Shown: positions 39,730 to 51,067, counted from the first letter of the stretch. The stretch: 64,000 bases of DNA from Microvelia longipes (GCA_018340805.1 JACMZG010000008.1:28121914-28185913), one strand, 5' to 3'. The notes: a model not told the origin generated them from the sequence alone. Numbers and translations are program-made.

Positions 39730-39896
39730 TAGTGTAAATAAACATCTTTAAGTATCTAATTATAAACATTCATTAATTTTAATATATATTTTACCAAACA
39801 TAGGATAACAACACCATTTAGTTCTATGCACAGCAAGGCTAAGTTAACGATATATTAAGCTTTGGGTAAATAAAACGTTGAATCACTGTTTCATTT

Positions 39897-40050
39897 TAAG
39901 GACTAGCGTAGCGAAGTTATCACAACTTAGACATTAGATTACTTTATTATTCAAAGGTTGAGGGTAACGAGACCGAAATAATATCACCACAAGCTTTGAG
40001 TTACGATGACATTCTGAAGACAAGCGAAGCGAACACGATGTTTTATAGGC
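39897..40050 (+). repeat. R1b-related fragment
   Basis: AGCGTAGCGAAG, GAGGGTAACGAGACC, AAGCTTTGAG and GAAGACAAGCGAAGCGAA are the same modules as at 3900-4080 and 48120-48600. No terminal hairpin is visible. Confidence 0.6.
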
Positions 40051-40548
40051 TTAAATTTAAGAAGTAATTTAATTATAATTATAAGATAATAATAGTCCAT
40101 GCTAAGAGATATTTATTATTAATTTTAAAACAAAAGAAACACAAAATGATTCATTTGAAAATATTATTAAATAGAAGTATACAACTATATTCGCAAGGAG
40201 GTTAATGCCCTCGAAAATAGTTTAGAAGAACATGTGATATACGTAATATAACTTGGGGACGGTTCATGTGCTGACGTTTAACTTATAATCAATAGTTCTT
40301 ATAGTAGAAGAGAAAATAATGCAACGTAATAATACTTTCCGTCAAATCTGTTCTTATGATGTTACAGGAAATCATTGTATAATAAACAAAATATGCAACA
40401 GAATACCGCACCTATTTTGACAATATATGTATATTATGCAAAATGACGTCAGAATATGATTTTTTTCTATAGCCACATAGGAGGATAAATAGTTTTATAA
40501 TAGTAGAATAAGTATAGGCAGAAATAGAATAATAAATTAGTTACAATA
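40051..40548. other. AT-rich sequence without recognisable feature
   Basis: Nothing supported. Confidence 0.45.
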
Positions 40549-41195
40549 CATGACACAATTTGTACTTTTATACTACACAAAAATTGTAATGAATAAAAAT
40601 TTAGCACATGTTAAACAACACTGACACACAATTTTATGTTTTATATGTACCTACAAAAAATTGTAAATAATAAAAACGTAGTCACATGTTAAAACAAACA
40701 TGACACAATTTTATGTTTATATGTACCTACAAAAAAATTGTAATAATAAAAACGTAGCACATGTTAAACAAACATGACACAATTTTATGTTTATATGTAC
40801 CTACAAAAAAATTGTAATAATAAAAACGTAGCACATGTTAAACAAACATGACACAATTTTATGTTTATATGTACCTACAAAAAAATTGTAATAATAAAAA
40901 ACGGAAGCACATGGTTACAACAAACATGACACAATTTTATGTTTATATGTACCTAAAAAACATTGTAATAACTTAAAAAACGTAGCACATTTAAACAAAC
41001 ATGACACCAATTTATGAATACTCACCTACCAAAAACAACTGTAAAAGCACTAGCATGTTAAAACAAACATGACACAATTTTATGTTTATATGTACCTCAC
41101 AAAACAAATTGTAATAATAAAAACGTGTTAACATGACAATTTTATGTTTATATTACTAGTAATCAATAAAATAGACATGTTAAAACAAACATGGT
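40549..41195. repeat. 74-bp tandem repeat, about 9 copies
   Basis: The anchor TGACACAATTTTATG recurs at 40551, 40622 (diverged), 40701, 40775, 40849, 40927, 41002, 41070 and 41134. Units from 40701 to about 40900 are essentially identical with period 74. Edge copies are shorter or mutated. Each unit contains ACATGTTAAACAAACATG, a partial inverted repeat, and GTACCTACAAAAAAATTG. Confidence 0.93.
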
Positions 41196-41704
41196 TTTTT
41201 TAAATAAAAACATATACAGTAATAATTATATTATTTATAAAGTAGTTATATTTAATTTGAACAAATGATTTACACAATATCATCACTATTGATTTAATGT
41301 TTGAAATTTAAAATTCTTAATTTTTTTAAACGATCAAAAACTAGAACAATTTGTCTAGGGTGCACGAGTTGATCTGAAGATTAAATTTTAATGAAGTTTC
41401 AACATTCAATTAGTCTGAACGAAACAGGAGTTATGATTTACAAATACCAATGTAGGAACTGGTAATTGAGGTGGAATCTCGGTTTTAGAATTTAGGGTTA
41501 AGTTAAACTATTCGTATGGAAAGACAAGAGAAAAATTCAATAGACAAAGAGAAAACGAAACAGGGCAAATGTTCTGTATCATATATAATAATAATACCTG
41601 TTTAGAGCCTTGCGGCTCATCACGAATAACCCCTGCGGGATCCACCTTAGGTTGTAGAAGATACCGTTACGCTCAAAGTGTAATCTAAAGTTTGCGATAT
41701 TATA
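41196..41704. other. Unannotated sequence
   Basis: A GC-richer patch at 41600-41650 (CCTTGCGGCTCATCACG, CCCCTGCGGGATCC) may be part of an unknown repeat. Nothing else seen. Confidence 0.35.
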
Positions 41705-41830
41705 TTTGAACAAAAATCTTATATAAACAGAGAGTGGGGTTCAACCTAGGATGCGAACCCCAGACTTGCGTTTTGTCAGAGGTCAGTATAAATACAGACG
41801 CCTTAACGACCTCGGCCACAGAGGCGGCTG
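41705..41830 (-). mobile_element. tRNA-derived SINE (Leu/Ser-like head)
   Basis: Minus strand: an A-box-like TGGCCGAGGTCG (41818-41807) followed by TTAAGGCGTCTG, then a B box GGTTCGCATCC (41759-41749) 48 bp further on. The sequence then runs into CACTCTCTGTTTATATAAG and an A/T-rich end. The order and the GGCCGAG..GTTAAGGCGTCTG block resemble class II (Leu/Ser) tRNAs. The acceptor arm does not close, so it is a SINE head and not a functional tRNA. The 82-codon minus ORF over it is an artefact. Confidence 0.7.
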
Positions 41831-43055
41831 AATATTCGGTATAAAACATAAATAAATAAAATTGAGAATGTTTCTTAATATTTATTGATAAAACTACGAA
41901 TGCTGTAAATAAGGTAAAGCCATGGCAGAGTAATTTACTACATTCCAATCCAATGATTTGTCACTCTGGATAATAATATAAAGCTAATAAAGAACTAATA
42001 ACACAACCACAGACCAGCAAAATACAATGTAAACCTGAAAATTGAGTAAATTAACAATGTAGCCTTTATATTGACTTGTTAAATTCTTATGAGTACATTA
42101 ATAAAGAATCATATAAAGAGCATGTTCAGTCATAGAAATAATGGTGTTAGATGTAATATGACAATTTAAAAAAAAAACATTCTATTATGTCAAAAAAAAA
42201 CATTTTCATAGCATGTAGTTTTATTTAATTTATTTCCAAGTTGTCACTTATTAGTTAACATTTGTTCAAAAGTATTTGTATGCTGAGAAATAAAACACAT
42301 TTGAAGTATAAATTCACATATTTTAGATATTCAACTCGTGAAATATTTTTTTTTAAAAAGGGAGGACGAAAGAAGGTTATAAAATTTTAGATGTATGACG
42401 TCACAAATTTACAACAAAAATAACTCAACTTGAGTTATGTTTAACATGGAGCTTAACAAAATAAACTCTGGTGTTGTCTTTCTTTCGGGGTTTTCAATTG
42501 TATAGTAAGAGAAGAAAAATATAGATTTAAAAGAGCATGAAAGGCATAAAACATACACTTTTATAAACACATATAAGACACGAATATGAGAAAGATCTGG
42601 ACGATTTTTTTAATCTGGCCTTGGAAAAACAAGACTAATTTTAACTTTGGTACCAACGAAAAAATAAACTGAAAGACATGTAAACAAATATAAATCTAAA
42701 TAAACTATGAAAAGCCAGTTAGAAATGTTCAAAAAGAACAGAAAGAACGTTATAACATTAAGAATTTTATAATAAAAAAACTATGAACCATTTTACTGCT
42801 TAGCAATTTAAGGGAGCGATTCTGTTTTCTCTAACTAAACATTAATTTTTAGGGTAATTTTATATTAAAGTTAGAGATTTGTTAATAATAATTTTTACAG
42901 CTAATAAACTGCAGTGCACTATTCAAGTATAATAAATAATAATTATACATTCATAATTAATGAACTATAAGTTATTATATTATATCGCAAGGCATCAAAT
43001 ATTATCTCCATTACGAGACCAATAAAGCCACTAAGGTTGAAAAATAGTAAAAAAA
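41831..43055. other. AT-rich sequence without recognisable feature
   Basis: Nothing supported. Confidence 0.45.
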
Positions 43056-43300
43056 AAATCGGGTGCGGGGTACCTCGGAAGTTTTCAACATCACATCGAT
43101 TTCGCTACGCTCACCTACCCTGCTTGGGACTCGCTTCACTCGTACTCATAGAGTAAATACACATTCTCAACGGTCACCAATCCAGGCACTGATCACGTTC
43201 GATGTTACTCTAATTTTATGATCCTAGAAAAATCATGGATATACTCGTTGTACTATTACGTTTAGGAACTTATTACGTAAAGGCATACACTGTTTTAGTA
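43056..43300 (-). repeat. R1 element, 3' third (copy C10)
   Basis: AATCGGGTGCGGGGTACCTC (3' hairpin), TTCGCTACGCTCA and CTCGCTTCACTCGTAC modules come first. The match continues through the ATGATCC...AAAATCATGGATATACTCG block. The copy is bounded by an A-run on the left. Confidence 0.85.
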
Positions 43301-44464
43301 ATATCAACAGTTACGGCAAAGCACATCCAATGATCTTACGTCGGACACAGCTTAGCATTATTCAACAAGTAGTAACGTTATACAGAAACAAAAATAAACT
43401 ATGAAATGAAAAGGGTTTTTCCGAAAGAAAATTGGCTTTAAGATAGAAATAAATAAACATTTTGAAATGTTTAATGTTTGAACAAAAGGTAAATAAATAA
43501 AACACTTAATAAAGCACATGAATGCGTATCAATTTAAAAATGTCTTTAATATTAATGAAATACTAGCAATAAATTTAATAAATAAAAACCAATTAGTAAT
43601 AAAAAGATTTATCGATTAATAATTCAACAGTAAAAAAGTAAAATACAATTGAAAAACGATAATAAAAAGCTTTCATTGACACCAGAGCTGTAAAATTTAA
43701 TACCAAATCAATTTAGATAAAAGATTGACTCTCAATTTATTTTTGAATCAATTTATTTTTATCAATTATTTAGATAAAAGATATCAAATAATAGTACATT
43801 CATTTCATATGATAGCAACTGTAGACAAGATAAATGTTTTAAAAACCAAACATTTATTACAGAAGAGTTTTAAACGTTTTAACAGAATTTTCAAATAATT
43901 TATTTTAGAAATAGTAGCAAAAGTTTGGTTATAAAAAGGACAACTTTAAGATACTAATTAGGTTTACAAGAGAAGCTTTGATATAACCACATTTATTTTA
44001 ATTAATTTCTTTAATTGATTATTTCTTAAATAGGCTTCAAATTTATATTTGTTTTATAATAAAAAAATAATACCTGCAAGGGAGAAAGAGAATACATAAC
44101 TTATCCATTAAATGTTTTTACAACTACTTATTGTTTGGTAACAAATAATTTACTTCTATAAGAGATAAAATAGATTTCGAAAAATTCCTACTGAAAACCT
44201 ATTTAATAAAAATGTAAACACATTTTCCTTTTATCTAAATCCAACATAAAACATCTAACTTTAGATAACTTAAGAATGCACTCAATATTCTAACTTAAGT
44301 CATGACCTGCTACAAAAGACCAATCTTAGGATTGTTAACAGATAAAATTAGTGAAATGAGAAATAAAAAATTTAGACAAAAAAATAGAGAACACATAAAA
44401 TTAAATGAGTTAAATAAATAAATTAATACAAAAGAATAGCACACACTCCCCTTTTAATTAAAAT
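43301..44464. other. AT-rich sequence without recognisable feature
   Basis: Nothing supported. Confidence 0.45.
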
Positions 44465-44777
44465 GAACAAGTGTTGAGATGTAAGCTAAAATCACAACAA
44501 TATCAACAAAACAAGTGTTGAGATGTAAGCTAAAGTCACAGCTATATCAACAGAACAAGTGTAGAAAAGTAAGCTAAAGTTACAGCAATATCAACAAAAC
44601 AAGTGTTGAGATATAAGCTAAAGTCACAGTTATATCAACAGAACAAGTGTAGAAAAGTAAGCTAAAGTCACAGCAATATCAACAAAACAAGTGTTGAGAT
44701 GTAAGCTAAAGTCACAACTATATCAACAGAACAAGTGTAGAGAAGTAAGCTAAAGTCACAGCAATATCAACAGAACC
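44465..44777. repeat. 44-bp tandem repeat, 7 copies, dimeric order
   Basis: ACAAGTGT recurs at 44467, 44511, 44555, 44599, 44643, 44687 and 44731, an exact 44-bp period. Two unit types are seen: A (TGTTGAGATGTAAGC) and B (TGTAGAAAAGTAAGC). Their order is A A B A B A B, so the repeat unit of most of the array is an 88-bp A/B dimer. Confidence 0.95.
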
Positions 44778-45350
44778 ACACATTTTCATACTTAGTTTGA
44801 TACAATAACAATTTGGGGTGTTATCATTTCAATACATATGTATAAGACTGATATGTATATTCTTACCTTAGAAACAGTTAATACGTGTTAAATGTTTTTA
44901 GTTCAAAGAATAGAGCAGTGCTTTGGTAAAATTAGTATAAAATGTGTTGTGTGCAAGATTTTAGATAAGGAATAAGCATAATGTTTATTTAACATTTTAT
45001 TTAATATAAAAGAAAAGTAAAATAAAGGCAATTTAACAGTTGGAAGTGGGATTACCAGATAGAGGTTTTAATTTAATGTTCTCTTTCTATATAGATAAAC
45101 ACATATATTTTCGGCTTCCAAAATTAGAGGAACAAATTTTATTTAACACTTCTAGAGTAGCATCAATATCAAACCACTCCCTGATTACAAGCAGGATTGT
45201 GGCATGAATGGTGGTTCATCGATCATATACTCTTGCGAGCTATTTAGAGTCATTCAAAAAGCTTAGATACACAGGACAACTTAACTTGACAGTGTGTCAA
45301 TAAAAATATTTTATAGTGTAAGTCTATAGTATAATAATGAATATATAAAG
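44778..45350. other. AT-rich sequence without recognisable feature
   Basis: Nothing supported. Confidence 0.4.
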
Positions 45351-45603
45351 AAGATAAGATTTATGAGGTAATGGTCAGATAAAAATAAAAACACATATTT
45401 GAGTTTTCGGTCATAAATTAGGCCTTCTTCAGAAGCAGTTTAACTCCAAACTGATTCAGATAACACATGTGTTATCTGAATCATGTAATTTTAATTACAT
45501 GTAACACGTGTAAAACTACTTCTGACGAAGGCCTAATATACGACCGAAAGCTCAAATTTGTGTTTTTATTTTTATCTGACCATTACCTCATAAATATAAT
45601 CTT
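45351..45603. repeat. Foldback element FB-G with central 30-bp perfect palindrome
   Basis: Arms run inward from AAGAT...TTATGAGGTAATGG (45351) and its complement (to 45603). Cores: minus strand CTGAAGA 45432-45426 with GAAA 45418-45415; plus strand CTGACGA 45522-45528 with GAAA 45546-45549, followed by AGCT and C. Stem II is GGCC...GACC with one C-A mismatch in both arms. The centre holds a 30-bp perfect palindrome (45453-45482) and a second hairpin (CATGTAATT with AATTACATG). No ORF is present. Confidence 0.9.
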
Positions 45604-46011
45604 GTGTAAACAGTTCGGTCAATAATTTTATATTAGTTTTTAATGAATATATATGTTTTAGATTTTGATTTAATAATCAAATAAGTTAATGTTAACAATA
45701 AAATAGTTTACTCTCTTTACAAGAATTGTATAATAAAAATTGTTTATTTATTTTTTAATAAAAAGACTATTATAAACATTATTTGTTCAATATTTATATA
45801 ATAACATTTAAATTATACATTTAAAGTTAAAGTTTTAAAACAAAAATTAAATGCAGAATTGCCATCATAATCTCTAAGAACAGAAGCACATTTAAACAAT
45901 TTTTAATAATTAAAAAACACGGATATATCAGCCGTCTTTGTTACAAAAATAAACTATATGCATAGGGGCATAAAAGTTGCCTATTACATTATTTCAAAAA
46001 TACTAGAACCA
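45604..46011. other. AT-rich sequence without recognisable feature
   Basis: Nothing supported. Confidence 0.4.
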
Positions 46012-46085
46012 TTGACACAATATAATTGTGCGAGAGTTTGTGTAATTGTGGTTGTTCATGTTTTGCAAAACTCGGTAGTATCAAA
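46012..46085. repeat. R5 repeat, copy 2
   Basis: TTGACACAATATAATTGTGCG, GTTCATGTTTTGCAAAAC and CGGTAGTAT. These are the same blocks as at 34296-34350, with the last two inverted relative to the first. Confidence 0.55.
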
Positions 46086-46400
46086 TGATATATACTAGAA
46101 CCATATTTTGAAAAAATTATGCTTTAAATTTTAATAAAACGCTTTTTATGATTTTTTATGCTTTTAGAAGACTTTTTCACATTTTTTGATTGATCTAATA
46201 CAGAGAGCAAGATAAAATAGATTATATTAAGAATAATCAAGTCAAGGTTGTGGTGTAGAATAGAGATGAAAAGAATATGAAGATAGAATTTTTATAAGGT
46301 CAGGGTAGAAATATGTTTAGAGAGATAGAGGTAACGGTGACACAAAGCACGGGCTCCAGTTTACAACCTAGTCACGTGGGTATAAAAATATAAAACATAC

Positions 46401-46634
46401 ATAGCCAAACGGATCCTTTAGGAGAATTCGCCAGTAAACTGTGCAGTCTGAAGTCTAATTGTGCCAAATCCCTTCTCAACTGTGTCGAATCCATATTTAA
46501 AACACACTCGGGAAGTAGAAACAGCTGGTCGGAAGGATGATCGGCCGCGGCAAGCATCGCAAGTAAAAACACGTATCTGAGATACGGTGGAGTCGCGGCA
46601 CTAGGGACTCGTGACACACCCGGCACTAGACTGG
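46401..46634 (-). CDS. Candidate protein-coding exon, product not recognised
   Basis: The only stretch with strong coding character: about half G+C inside ~28% G+C surroundings, open on the minus strand for ~78 codons. It encodes a balanced mix: a hydrophobic run YLRYVFLLAMLAAA, then DHPSDQLFLLPECVLNMDS, then TQLRRDLAQLDFRLHSLLANS. No in-frame ATG starts it; the frame is open back to a TAG just upstream of about 46650, so I read it as an internal exon. A donor-like GTATGT follows at 46400-46395 on the minus strand. The acceptor choice (TTGTCAG before 46635) is weak because no pyrimidine tract precedes it. I could not assign a family; neighbouring exons were not found. A plus-strand acceptor-like CCCTCTGCAG at 46661-46670 argues for caution on strand. 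Confidence 0.4.
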
Positions 46635-46670
46635 TCTGACAAGCGAGTTCTCCCTACCTACCCTCTGCAG

Positions 46671-48123
46671 CCACACCAGCTCCCACTCCTACCTCAACTA
46701 AGCGCATTATCAAAACAAACAACTCTCACCACTTCAACCCCTTTACACAATAAACTTAATAAATACCCAAAATCAATTAACAAGCAATTATAAACTCTAC
46801 ACATATGAAATTATTACATACTCTTATATAATAAGAGATAATATTTCCTACACTTCAATGCCTGGGAAGTTTTTACCAAAAAACAAAAGAATAATCAAAC
46901 AATAACTATCTTTTCAGTTTAGCCTAAGTATAAAGGAAATAATCACTTACACTGCACCTACACGACATACTAATATATTCATTTCCTAAAACTTTCAATG
47001 TCTAGGTCAAAATCTTACATTGCTATATTATAATGTATCATAAGAAGAGTTATATCAAAACAAAGAATAAAATAAACAATACAGGTCTTATTTTAACGGG
47101 TAGAATAGAATAGAAAACCATTTATTAAGTCAAGAGAAATATGTGCATTATAAATCTTAGTTACACATTTAAATTAGCCAAGGCTGTGATTGGAAAAAAA
47201 AGTTGATTTGTTTTTAATAGTGGTGATTAAAAAAAATATAAACGGGGTCTTGTTTTATCCTAATAATAACGTTCATCAATAATATGTAAAAAAGCTGCCA
47301 CACACGGAATTCAGCTTTTTTGTCTTATATTTCAATTTCCATGTCCACAAGAAATATTTGAACCAATGAGGTAGAACTGAGGTTGCACATGGTTAAAATA
47401 TGTTTCCCTAGTTTTTAACTTAAAAGATTAAAGCCTTAAATTAATATCCTTAGCCTCAAAAATCTGGACACTAAAGCCCAACAGTTAAACCTCCAATCGT
47501 AAAAAAATAGATAAATAATATAAACTTTATTTAGCCCACCAAGGAAGGAAACATTTTTGACACTTCTGCAAACTCCCCTATAAAACAACCTATACAAAAT
47601 GCCATAAAAATATAATTTCCAGAAAAAAATTAAAAAATATAAATAAAAAATTAAAGACCCAAACTTAAAATCCTCCCTAAACCAAACGAAACCTTTAACA
47701 CCACACAAAAATTAACAAATTTCCAAAGAAGCAACAAAAACCGCCAAACTAATAAGAATAATACGACTCCAGTTTACACAAAATAACTTTAGTATACATA
47801 CTTTGAAAATAAAGAACTTAGAAAAAAATAATGTAAATTAAGACCACTTCCTAAAACACAACAACAACAAACTTATGATGAAAGGATAGAGATGGAAGTA
47901 AAATAAAATATTAGCTGCTGTCAAACGAATCCATGACCTCAGCTTGGACCTTTCCAGTTCGCATGATAAACTCATTATCAAACCAAGTGGACCTAATTAT
48001 TTTATTTTTTATCAAATATAGTGGTGATTACTCCATAAGAAAATTTAGTGGTGATTACCCAAAAGAAATGCTACTTTTGGCATTGGATAACTAAGATATT
48101 GTGAGGACGAGACTAAATAATTT
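46671..48123. other. AT-rich sequence without supported gene
   Basis: Minus ORF 47436-47708 is low-complexity phenylalanine/leucine/tyrosine. A patch at 47930-47995 (GACCTCAGCTTGGACC, TTATCAAACCAAGTGGACC) resembles a decayed tRNA-like head but lacks clear boxes. Confidence 0.35.
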
Positions 48124-48470
48124 TAAACGTTGAGTCACCATAATTCTGATTATAAAAGCAAGTCCAAAGTTTTCCGTTGGGTCACCATAATTCTGCCGAT
48201 CAAAGCGAGTTCGAAGTTTTATCCATTGGGTCACCATAATTCTGCCGATCAAAGCGAGTTCGAAGTTTTAACCATTGGGTCACCATAATTCCGGCGATCA
48301 AAGCGAGTTCGAAGTTTTAACCGTTGGGTCACCATAATTCTGGCGATCAAAACGAGCCCAAAGTTTCAACCGTTGAGTCACCATAATTCTGGCGATCAAA
48401 GCGAGCCCGAAGTTTCAACCGTTAGGTCACCATAATTCTGGCGATTAAAGCGAGCCCGATGTCTTAACAC
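48124..48470. repeat. 49-bp minisatellite inside an R1b-related repeat, 7 copies
   Basis: GTCACCATAATTCTG recurs at 48134, 48181, 48230, 48279, 48328, 48377 and 48426. The period is 47 bp for the first step and then exactly 49. Each unit carries GATCAAAGCGAGTTCGAAG, the same kind of module found once or twice per R1 element. A related single unit is at about 49363-49400. The R1b features TTTGAG and CTGAGGACGA follow at 48540-48575. Confidence 0.93.
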
Positions 48471-49424
48471 CATTCGGCATTGGTTACTTAATTATTTTAA
48501 CATCGATAGTAACGAGTTGAACCAACATACAACCTACAGCTTTGAGAAAACAAGATCTGAGGACGATTTGAGGACAAAAGGTATAAGTAAAAGCTTGAGA
48601 TATCTTTGTAACCTCTTTTTTGGGAGCTATATATTAATTTTTATTTTTAAAGGCCCTAAAACAGAGACGTGTAAGAGTAGACCAAAAAAAGGTTTCGCAT
48701 TAACGATATCACAAGGCTTCTTCTTTCAGTAATCGAAGATATATATGGAAGAAAACTATGGATAATGTAAAAGCATCCTCTTAAAAACCACACACATAAA
48801 AAAATATGATTTAAAAAATAGAAATTTCTAAGAATAATAAGAACACCACAATGAAAAAAGCTGAATGAGTAAAGAAAACAAAAGTGAAACATGCGACATG
48901 GTCAAATGGAAATAACAATAAGATGAATGATATTGTAATACGAAAATTATAATTTTCATCGTTCCATCTGACTGTGCATAAGACACTAACACCCGCACAG
49001 ACAAAGAGAAAGTTCTAAATAGTCATTTATACAACCTGAACACTATACTCACTATTTTACTTCAAATTAAAAATAATTTACAAATTACTATCTATTTGAT
49101 AAGGAGGATAAAGGTCTAGGAAAAATTTATGTTGGCTTGAGAAGCCAATACATCATTTAAATCTAAGATTTTATTGTTTTTAAAAATGAGACACTAAACC
49201 CATAAAAAACCTTCTATCTAAACTTATTTTTTTTATATCGTTCAGTTATTAATAATAACTACGTAATTATTATTTATGCATATTACTTAATTATACTAAC
49301 ACTAAAGATCAGCAGCAATCTTTGCAGCTCATAAAGCTTACATGTAATCTAACTTTTAACTTTGGGTCCGTAACACCATAATTCTGGCCATAAAATTTTA
49401 CTATATTTGGTTTAAATAGAATCG
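48471..49424. other. Unannotated sequence, partly R1b-derived
   Basis: 48500-48600 aligns loosely to the R1b 3' part (ACCAACATACAACCTAC, GAGGACGA). A lone copy of the 49-bp unit is at 49363-49400. ORFs at 48517-48732 and 48656-48892 overlap in opposite strands and are unsupported. Confidence 0.4.
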
Positions 49425-49520
49425 TTTCTCCATTTCAGCGAATTTCCTAAGATAAAATGAGATTATAAGATTGGGGTCTTGAAGGGGGTGGTTTTTTGAG
49501 AGAAGAGACTCCCTAGTCAA
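49425..49520 (+). repeat. R4 repeat leading into a TA/TG tract, copy 1
   Basis: TGAGATTATAAGATTGGGGTC, GAAGGGGGTGGTTTTTTG and CTCCCTAGTCAAG line up with 57440-57522. In both copies the block is directly followed by a long TA microsatellite. Confidence 0.6.
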
Positions 49521-49522
49521 GA

Positions 49523-49575
49523 ATATATATATATATATATATATAATATATTATATATATTAATATATTATATAT

Positions 49576-49630
<55 letters not shown>

Positions 49631-49631
49631 T

Positions 49632-49666
<35 letters not shown>
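49523..49666. repeat. (TA)n(TG)n compound microsatellite
   Basis: About 60 bp of TA with slips, followed by about 80 bp of TG/GT with two GG interruptions. It continues the R4 copy to its left. Confidence 0.95.
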
Positions 49667-49669
<3 letters not shown>

Positions 49670-50704
49670 AATGTAAGAGTTACTAGACGTTAAGGTCTCA
49701 CGATAGCTATCGAAAGCTCTGTTGGATCGGAATGAAACATGACAAAAGTATCAATGATAGAAAAGTACAGAATCAAATAGTTTATAAAATATTCATGACG
49801 TCTTTGACACAATAATGACTCAGCAAAATTGTTAAAAATGCATTAAAAATAATAAAATTTATTGGATTACGCTGACACTTAATATACTTATATACAACTA
49901 CAAAAGGCACACAAAATTAGCAGATTAGTGTGAATTATATCATTTGACATACAGTATTTGGAGCTAAAAAAATTCCAGTATTTTGAAAAATACATTTGGA
50001 AATTCTCTATTAATCGTGGCAGTATGCCAATTACAAAGAATAGTTTTACGACAACCTACAACAGGAAAAAAATTTAGTCACATAGGGGACTCATTGTAGA
50101 AGCCCTCGTGTTCCCAAAAAGAGCACGAAGGCTTCTTTGCTTTGTTAACTATAACTACTTTGTTAGCAGTAGAGCATGGAGGCGAAAGTAGGTAAAATAG
50201 TCCTCGGAGTTTGGTCCTTTTACCGAGGTTACAATTATTTTGTGTGTAGAGACGAAATATGATTAATAAGTGTAATAGAAAATTTAAATAAGCCTTTATC
50301 TATAGTATACTAAGCAAAGACTATAATATGGGCTCATTTATAAAACAAAGTATACTAAATAATAGCAACTCTCACTAGATGTGGGTACGGGCTATTTGTC
50401 GACAATTGTTATTACCTTTTATAATGAATACCAATATAAATTAAGAAAACCCAAAAAATACTGAGGCACATAGAATACCACTATAATAAACTTTCAACTG
50501 CTTTAGAAAAATAAAATAAAGAAACACCAACAAAACCCTGAAAGAGTAATAAAACTACAAATAAAAGGATATAAAATCAACAAAAAAATAAGGTAAGGTG
50601 TTTATTTCGCGCAAGCATTACAGCTATAATTTTAGACAATAAAAAAATTGCCACCACTATAAAAACCAGTCACTATTTCTTAAAACTACATTAGTAGGTT
50701 AAGA
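49667..50704. other. Unannotated sequence with an R1-like flavour
   Basis: 49690-49870 contains GTTGGATCGGAATGAAACATG and AATAATGACTCAGCAAAATT, the latter resembling the middle of R1. It may be a distant member of that group. The rest is AT-rich. Confidence 0.35.
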
Positions 50705-50930
50705 AAATAAACAAGAAGCGTTTGAACTCGTGGCTGCCACGAGGCGTCGGGACTGGGGGCAGCTCGGTTACCCTATATCACTTCGTCTTATTAGCAGTTT
50801 TGTAAGTGACATATCAAAGTGTGATTTTGAAATGCGACCAGAGAACGTGATTTGTTTGCATAAAGTTATACATGTCCAACGATAGACATGTTAGATCGTA
50901 AATAATGCTAACACGATAAATCAATGATTG
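50705..50930 (+). repeat. R3 dispersed repeat, copy 1
   Basis: Starts with a GC-rich head (CGTGGCTGCCACGAGGCG, ACTGGGGGCAGCTCGG) and continues with AGTTTTGTAAGTGACATATC and AACGTGATTTGTTTGCATAA. These align with 51700-51905 in direct orientation. Confidence 0.6.
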
Positions 50931-51067
50931 AAAATATCTACAATAAAAAGCTGACAAAAAGGTTGGCTAAGCACAATGTCATTAACATCACAATGATGAT
51001 TCAAAAAGAACAATCTACAATAAATTAAAACTAATAGTCCAGGAACCGGACTTGATTTTTTTTAAAA

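Larger units (their letters stand above)
39471..39751. repeat. Foldback element FB-F with hammerhead-like core in each arm
   Basis: Outer arms begin TTAAAGATGTTTA at 39471 and end with its complement at 39751. Each arm includes one core, and the inner part (AAAGAAAACAGATAAATT region with its complement) also pairs. The arms are imperfect, so the two cores have diverged independently, which makes their retained pairing informative. No ORF is present. Confidence 0.9.

Noticed and set aside
47930..47995. tRNA-like head on the minus strand
   Set aside because: Neither an A box nor a B box close to consensus was found.
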